Shown one piece after another: positions 59,099 through 64,000 of a stretch of 64,000 nucleotides of DNA. The stretch's first letter is position 1, and each line of letters begins with the position of its first letter. The notes beneath the pieces are model-generated. The model saw only the letters and a program-made list of their open reading frames with translations, did not search any database and was not told the DNA's origin. The position numbers and the translations under genes are program-made. The DNA comes from Fomitopsis serialis (Eukaryota; Basidiomycota; Agaricomycetes; Polyporales; Fomitopsidaceae): assembly GCF_022376445.1 (NCBI RefSeq), contig NW_025954966.1:434001-498000 (forward strand). The letters are read 5' to 3'.

Positions 59099-60119
59099 AT
59101 GGCACAGCAAGACGCGTTGACCCTCCAGAATACCACGGGAACCGCTGCAGCTCCCATACAACACAAAGAGAGGAGATACCAGTCTTATCCAGGAAGTAAC
59201 TACGTCCTGCCGTCAGATGATGCGGAGAGACACAGGTAGGGCTCCCTGTTGTGGGCTTCGAACCGCGGGCTGATGCAGACGATCCCGCAGACTTGCCCTC
59301 CAGCATAAGCTGCTCACGCAGGTTCTGGAGAGCCGGCTCATCTTGCCTGATGTCACGATAAGCCCGGAGGACCATATTCTGGACAGCGGAACGGGATCTG
59401 GTGCGTTCGTTTCCGAGACGTACAAGTTTCGCCACCGACTTCGGATAGGCACATGGTTGCTGGACGTCATGAATGTCGTTCCTGGTACGACTGTCTTGCA
59501 CGGCCTCGACATCGAGCCAGGCTTGTTTCCACAAGAGGACAACGCCGTCGTCTCGCGCGGGAACGTACAGTTCCACGTCGGGAGCATCACAGCGTTACCG
59601 GGCGACTGGAACAACAAGTTCAAGCTCATCAACCAGCGACTCCTCATTGGCGCGTTGCGCAAGGCGGAATGGGAGAGAGCTCTCTCGGAAATGTTCCGGG
59701 TCGTCGTACCCGGCGGTTGGGTGCAGTTCGGAGAGATCGTGGGTTACAAGGCCGGGCCCGACACGGCGAGGTTCAGTGCACTGGCAAAGGCTGTTGGCGT
59801 AGCGAAGGACCTGCTCGCCGACTGCGCCGCTCGCCTTCCGGATATGCTCCGCCAAGCCGGGTTCTCACAAGTCAGCGTTGAGGAGAAACAGATTCCGATG
59901 GGAAGCCGTGGAGGACAGCTTGCTGTCGATGCCCGCAACAACTGGATAGCTTCCTTCCGAGGGATGAAGACTCCTATACTGAAGGCTGGAGGGTTCGGTT
60001 ATGTCAGTTCGGAAGCTGACTTCGATGCTATGGTTGACAGGATGGAGAAGGAAATGCAGGATTCGGCAGACGCGGAGATGAAATACACCGTAGTCTATGC
60101 CCAGAAACCTCTAGTTTGA
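59099..60119 (+). CDS. Class I SAM-dependent methyltransferase
   Basis: Transfers a methyl group from S-adenosylmethionine, probably to an O, N or C site of a small molecule. Start MAQQDALTLQNTTGTAAAPI at 59099, then YQSYPGSNYVLPSDDAERH. After an intron comes LALQHKLLTQVLESRLIL and the SAM-binding motif I ILDSGTGSG. A 50-base intron leads to TWLLDVMNVVPGTTVLHGLD, with the acidic residue of motif II in LDIEPGLFP. Later come VQFHVGSITALPGDW, KLINQRLLIGAL, ALSEMFRVVVPGGWVQFGEI (motif III) and LPDMLRQAGFSQVSVEEKQI, ending in KYTVVYAQKPLV and the stop. About 300 residues, complete. The layout resembles the LaeA/UbiE-like methyltransferases common in fungal clusters; a tailoring role is inferred from position only. 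No lesion seen. Confidence 0.88.
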
Positions 60120-60774
60120 GGGATCGCATATTGCACTTTAGATAGGTACTCTCCATGATTTCTCGTGGTACTGTTCCTGATCCGATTGCGATACTCGCTC
60201 GATGGAGTATGATCATGGTGCGAGAGGCATATACGATAACGGGACGTCTAAAACAGATACGCTCGTTGCTTTCGAGGCACGGCATCCCTACGCGTAATCC
60301 TCGCGAGCTAGCGACCCGTTGTAGACACAAGGGTTCGACTTGTACGCACTGATTATTCCCAGTCCATGTTCAAGTAGCTTGCGCGAATGCGATTCAAGTT
60401 ATGACAGGGCGCAAACGTCTCAACTGCTGTCACAGGCCCCTGCGACGTACCCGGGCCCAACCTACGAGTAGACGAAGTTAGTACGGAGTCACCCTGAGTG
60501 TAGCTGGCTTAGCGCTACCAAGTACTAGTCAACGAGTGCGGGATACAACTCGCTGTGCATAACATAGGTACGCCTATGAGGATCATTATGGGTGCATGCG
60601 CGGTCTGAAGAGTCGGTAATATTGCTTAGACAATTGAGGGAAGCGCGCCCACACACGCCCACACATCAACGGCAATTCCCGAGCCTTACTACCGAGTCCA
60701 GACTGCACCGTGACACAATTATGCTGCCTCGCACTTGCCACACTGACCGCAGGGGTGTGATTCATACTGCATCA
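60120..60774. other. Intergenic
   Basis: No gene recognised. AGGGAAGCGCGCCCACA at 60638-60654 repeats a motif from 48494-48510, so the duplicated unit of the P450 copies seems to begin upstream of the gene. Confidence 0.5.
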
Positions 60775-62010
60775 CAGATGCAGTCCCAATATGACCCTGA
60801 GACAGTGGTCAGTATGTAAAACGAAGACGTGAGTGCCAACTTGTGAGACTCATCATGGGTGTCGCGAGCGGTATGTTACTGTAGTGCTCACCGAGGCAAC
60901 AGATAGCTGTTGGATAGCTGCAATATCACACTTCTGAGGCTCGTCACATGGATAGTGAGTTTTATTCCGCCGCGTGAATGCTCGAACAAACCTGCCACGG
61001 GTATCACGATCGGAGCTCGTTTCTAAACGCCTGCCGCGCTGGTTGCCGGGAGCATCATTCTTGCGTATTGCACAAGGGCTTCAGGAGCTAGATGCTGTCT
61101 ACAGCCGTACCCGTGGTGCGAAGAGGAGATCTGTGCGTGCATAATATCATGCCAGTCCTGGAGCGACGGCATTGATGACAGGACCATCACAGCAAGCAGG
61201 AAGCGCAAGGACCATGGCTTGCGATGTCGGCACTCGAACCGTCCGAAGGAAAAAGGAGTGATGGCGATGGAGACGCTACCTCGCTCATCTTGGGTGAAAC
61301 CTCCGCACTCGGGGGCGGGCTGGACACTGCATTGAACACTATGGTTGCGATATGGTGCGATCAACTGAAATTGTACCTCAACATGACCAGCGTATTCTCG
61401 TTATTGCTCCTCATGCTGCGCCATCCGGGAGTACATGATCAAACTCGAGCTGAGATTGACAAGGGACGGGCACTGAGCGGCTCCCGTTGATATTAATGAG
61501 GCATGTACATACCATCGCCTCGTATCTGAACAGCGTGATAACGGGGGTCTGTCGTTCTTCACCCGCTGGTCAAGCAGACGGTGCGCATATCGGAGACTCG
61601 TAGAAGCGGTACTCGTGGGTTATACAAGGCTTGCCCCACGGACTGCACCGGGATGACGTGTACAAGGATTATCTGTTGCCCAAGGCATCCTCATGATTAT
61701 CCCCGATATCTGGTCAGCCTAAGCCATCTACTAATATTCACGCATTCTCTTCGTGGTCTCAGTGCACGGAGAGCTCGGTCTTTGCCCATGCTCGCCACGT
61801 GTATTGTGTTACCCAAGGCCGACGAACGGAGAAGCTTACTTATTCCTGAGATGGATATACAAGTAGCTTCGTATGTGAGTCACGCGGTTCTCCAGTCGTT
61901 CGAACGGCCGATTCCATTGACGAGGATTGCTGCTAGGCTCACGAAGCACATTTTGTGCGACTTCTGTCAAGCCGAGATCTCCGAAGACTCAGCCTCTAGA
62001 AGCTGTTTGA
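60775..62010 (+). pseudogene. Cytochrome P450, copy 3 (heavily eroded relic)
   Basis: Third member of the same P450 lineage, reading plus. Recognisable pieces in order: YDPETVVSM (compare NPDTVVSQTKT); CWIAAISHF at the place of RRIAAIIMRV; WIVSFIPP-like remnants; LPRWLPGASFLRIAQGLQEL; MSALEPSEGKRSDGDGDATS then LILGETSALGGGLDT, so the I-helix motif survives; NMTSVFSLLLLMLRHPGVHD; GLPHGLHRDDVYKDYLLPKA; and LATCIVLPKADERRSLLIPE. The ExxR region is broken and the heme-binding loop is missing. Frames change repeatedly and stops are common. The first exon with the membrane anchor was not found. It is older than copy 2, judging by its decay. Confidence 0.85.
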
Positions 62011-62876
62011 GGACTATCGCTCTCGGCCCGAGTGATCGGCTACACGCTGCCTGGGTATCGCGATGCTCGCTCATATGGCGTTTATTCCGCATTCTGTTCA
62101 ATATCACTGCATTGCGGAACATGCCATGCCGCCACGACACATTCTGCGGCGCAATTATAACTACGCAGTGCAAGTTAGTACCATTTAGAGCCCCTCACCG
62201 TTTGCGTCGTGACGCGTCATGACCTGTCACAAATATAAGGTCGTTGCAAGTGCGAAAAATTACCGCCCCATCGAAGGGAAGCAACCAAATCTTCTTGCAC
62301 ATTCCGGGCTTTCGGTCTTATTGGGCATCAACTGGTGCTGTGTATCCGCGAGAGAAGTGGGTGCGACCGGTGTCTATTGACCGGAGGGTTCCGACCTCAC
62401 GCTGTGCTGCTATGTAAGAAGAGCGAACATCAGCCTAAGAAATCACGAGAACATTCAGAATGCGTGCGGCGCGTTTCAAGCTTCATACGTACACGCCGTA
62501 AGATGCACTGAGAGTAAGATCTTTTCCGCAGGATCATGAGGCCAAGTAGCCTGAGCGGTGAGCGGTGGAGTTTCGCGGGTGAGCTCCATCTGATAACGCC
62601 ATGACAGAAGAAGTCTCTTGACAGAACAATCAGGCATACGCACACATTCGTCCACAGAAGCATCAGTAGATAGCCTGATTCTATCATTCTCGGCGTTGAA
62701 GGGTGGGACGGTACCGACCCTTCCCTGAACTAGTAGTTCCAATCAGTCACGAGCAACATCATGATGGAGTCGAGGATCACAATTCACCAACAATTACTTG
62801 ACGACTAAAATTGTACGTTATGACGACGGTACATTCGATGATCTGCCATGTCACCAACGTAGTAGTATACGTCAAA
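62011..62876. other. Intergenic
   Basis: No recognisable gene; open frames of 70-90 codons at 62430-62742 (minus) have no motif. Confidence 0.5.
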
Positions 62877-64000
62877 TCATACAGGCAGTCTATACTCCGT
62901 CTTCGTTTGCGACTGGTCCGAATGGCCTCCGGCATCTTGAGGCGCTATGGTCGATATATCTACTGTTACGGGACGCATGGCGAGAGTGTCTCCCGTGTTC
63001 CTAGTGGTGCCATGCCGGAAAGTCAGGCCAAAAGACGCCGAAGGAGACAAAGTGGCTTGCTGCGCCCAGCCTAGACCGACACGGACGTTGATCAGCATGA
63101 ACACTATTCCGGCGATCGGACAGAGCGTGTCTATGCAAAAGTACTGTATGTTGCTCCTGGCCTCGTATGACACGAAAAAGAAAATGGTGTACGACCTGTA
63201 GAGTAAGGTTCCACTTATTATTCATGAATGAAGCAGTGGGCACGTACGTGTACAGGGCAGCACTTTCCACCATGGTGACAACAACGTTCTGAAGAGGAGT
63301 TACAATCAGCTAACGTCGACGCACAGCAATCACAGCGGCACCGACCATGAGGTTTGGGCCCCCAACCCTGGTGAAGCGACAACCGCTGACCACACACGAT
63401 ACACAATCCCGCCTGGAGAGTTCTGATGTTTGTCAAACTCTTCATCGAGTGCTTATTGATGCTTACAAGTACTGTAAACATTTGTTCTGCAGGACGGTCA
63501 AGGTCGAGGCCCGTCTCCATAATGATCCCAGACTTACACAAAGGTGAAAGCGTAGCTAGAGGTAATCCAGCGACTGAGGACACTGAGGAATACAGTATCC
63601 GCACCCGCTGCCTTAAGACATGTTTGTTGGTATATGGCCCCGGGTCCCGTCACTGGATGAGCGTTAGTGCTTGGTTCAAGAACTGACAACAAGGGCAGTC
63701 ACACCACATAACCCTAATACGGCACATGTCGGTATAAAGATGACCATGTAACTGTAGTTCCAGACAATCCATAGTCGGTAAATCTTCAAGCATTCAAGCA
63801 TTCAAGCATCAAAGTGGGAGGCATAATACAAGAAAGCGGCGTACTAGCATGATATCACATTCGATAAGTGTGACGATGAGGAACGACGTCTTGATGGCCT
63901 CAGTTGACGTCGCCAGGTTGGAGTAGTATTGCGATGGTGCCGTGCCACTTTCGAAGTTGACAAATGCGTCGAACAGTCGCACCACGATTGTAACCCAGTG
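62877..64000 (-). CDS. Seven-helix-type fungal membrane protein, partial (runs off the right edge)
   Basis: The C-terminal part of a polytopic membrane protein of a basidiomycete-specific kind distinct from DUF6534. Reading leftward from the edge: VTIVVRLFDAFVNFESGTAP, SQYYSNLATSTEAIKTSFLI then VTLIECDIML; IYRLWIVWNYSYMVIFIPTC; around 63390-63430 a less clear exon with IVYRVWSAVVASP; LQNVVVTMVESAALYT; and FFFVSYEARSNIQYFCIDTL then CPIAGIVFMLINVRVGLGWA, followed by a polar tail ending KTEYRLPV. The N-terminus lies beyond position 64000. Around 63410-63440 the expected order needs a frame change not explained by a clear intron, so a lesion is possible. The role is unknown. Confidence 0.7.
63784..63809. 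repeat. Short tandem repeat of CATTCAAG
   Basis: Three units of the 8-mer with imperfect ends, inside an intron of the minus-strand membrane protein gene. Confidence 0.85.

Noticed and set aside
59240..59285. GGCTTCGAACCG string in a methyltransferase intron
   Set aside because: Resembles a T arm, but no acceptor or D arm was found; it lies inside an intron required by the protein.
60320..60352. B-box-like GGGTTCGACTTG
   Set aside because: No A box at a suitable distance and no cloverleaf.
1..64000. Transposase, reverse transcriptase, CRISPR array or rRNA genes
   Set aside because: I looked for their motifs (DDE, YxDD, regular spaced repeats) and saw none; the repeats present are microsatellites, tRNA copies and gene duplicates.

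Overview
The window reads as nuclear DNA of a filamentous basidiomycete, most likely an agaricomycete. Genes are broken by many short introns (about 45-65 bases, GT-AG with several GC-AG), core promoters carry TATATAAG or TATAAATA boxes, and the protein families (DUF6534 membrane proteins, GMC oxidoreductase, trichodiene-synthase-like terpene synthase, multi-intron P450s) are typical of mushrooms. No prokaryotic operon, CRISPR array or rRNA was seen. The genus cannot be named from the sequence. All gene models below are hand-spliced, so their coordinates are spans that include introns.

Layout, left to right. A GMC oxidoreductase lies on the minus strand at 1.5-4.2 kb. Two DUF6534 polytopic membrane protein genes follow (6.4-8.3 kb plus, 10.7-12.7 kb minus). 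A gene-poor stretch then holds two intron-containing tRNA-His genes and a decayed aldehyde dehydrogenase fragment. The core begins at 21 kb: a LovC-like trans-acting enoyl reductase (minus) is divergent from a large reducing polyketide synthase (24.3-32.5 kb) with domains KS-AT-DH-degenerate ER-KR-ACP and a terminal thioester reductase. Reading the same way come a trichodiene-synthase-like terpene cyclase (33.8-34.9 kb), an aldehyde dehydrogenase (36.5-38.3 kb) and, after two more tRNA-His loci (one decayed), a Baeyer-Villiger/FMO-type flavoprotein (41.1-43.8 kb). Next is an inverted pair of near-identical P450 genes: the left copy (44.8-47.0 kb) looks intact, the right copy (48.9-51.0 kb) is clearly dead. 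The right part has a third DUF6534 gene apparently interrupted by about 2 kb, an unrecognised minus-strand gene, a class I SAM methyltransferase (59.1-60.1 kb), a third and heavily eroded P450 copy, and the C-terminal part of a seven-helix-type membrane protein that runs off the right edge.

How it may work (inference): the PKS chain would be released reductively by its R domain as an aldehyde or alcohol. The separate enoyl reductase could replace the degenerate in-line ER. The aldehyde dehydrogenase, P450, flavin monooxygenase, methyltransferase and GMC oxidase are plausible tailoring enzymes. The terpene synthase next to the PKS with same-direction neighbours suggests either one mixed polyketide-terpenoid pathway or two pathways sharing tailoring genes. 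The relics of ALDH and P450 show that the locus has been duplicating and losing genes.
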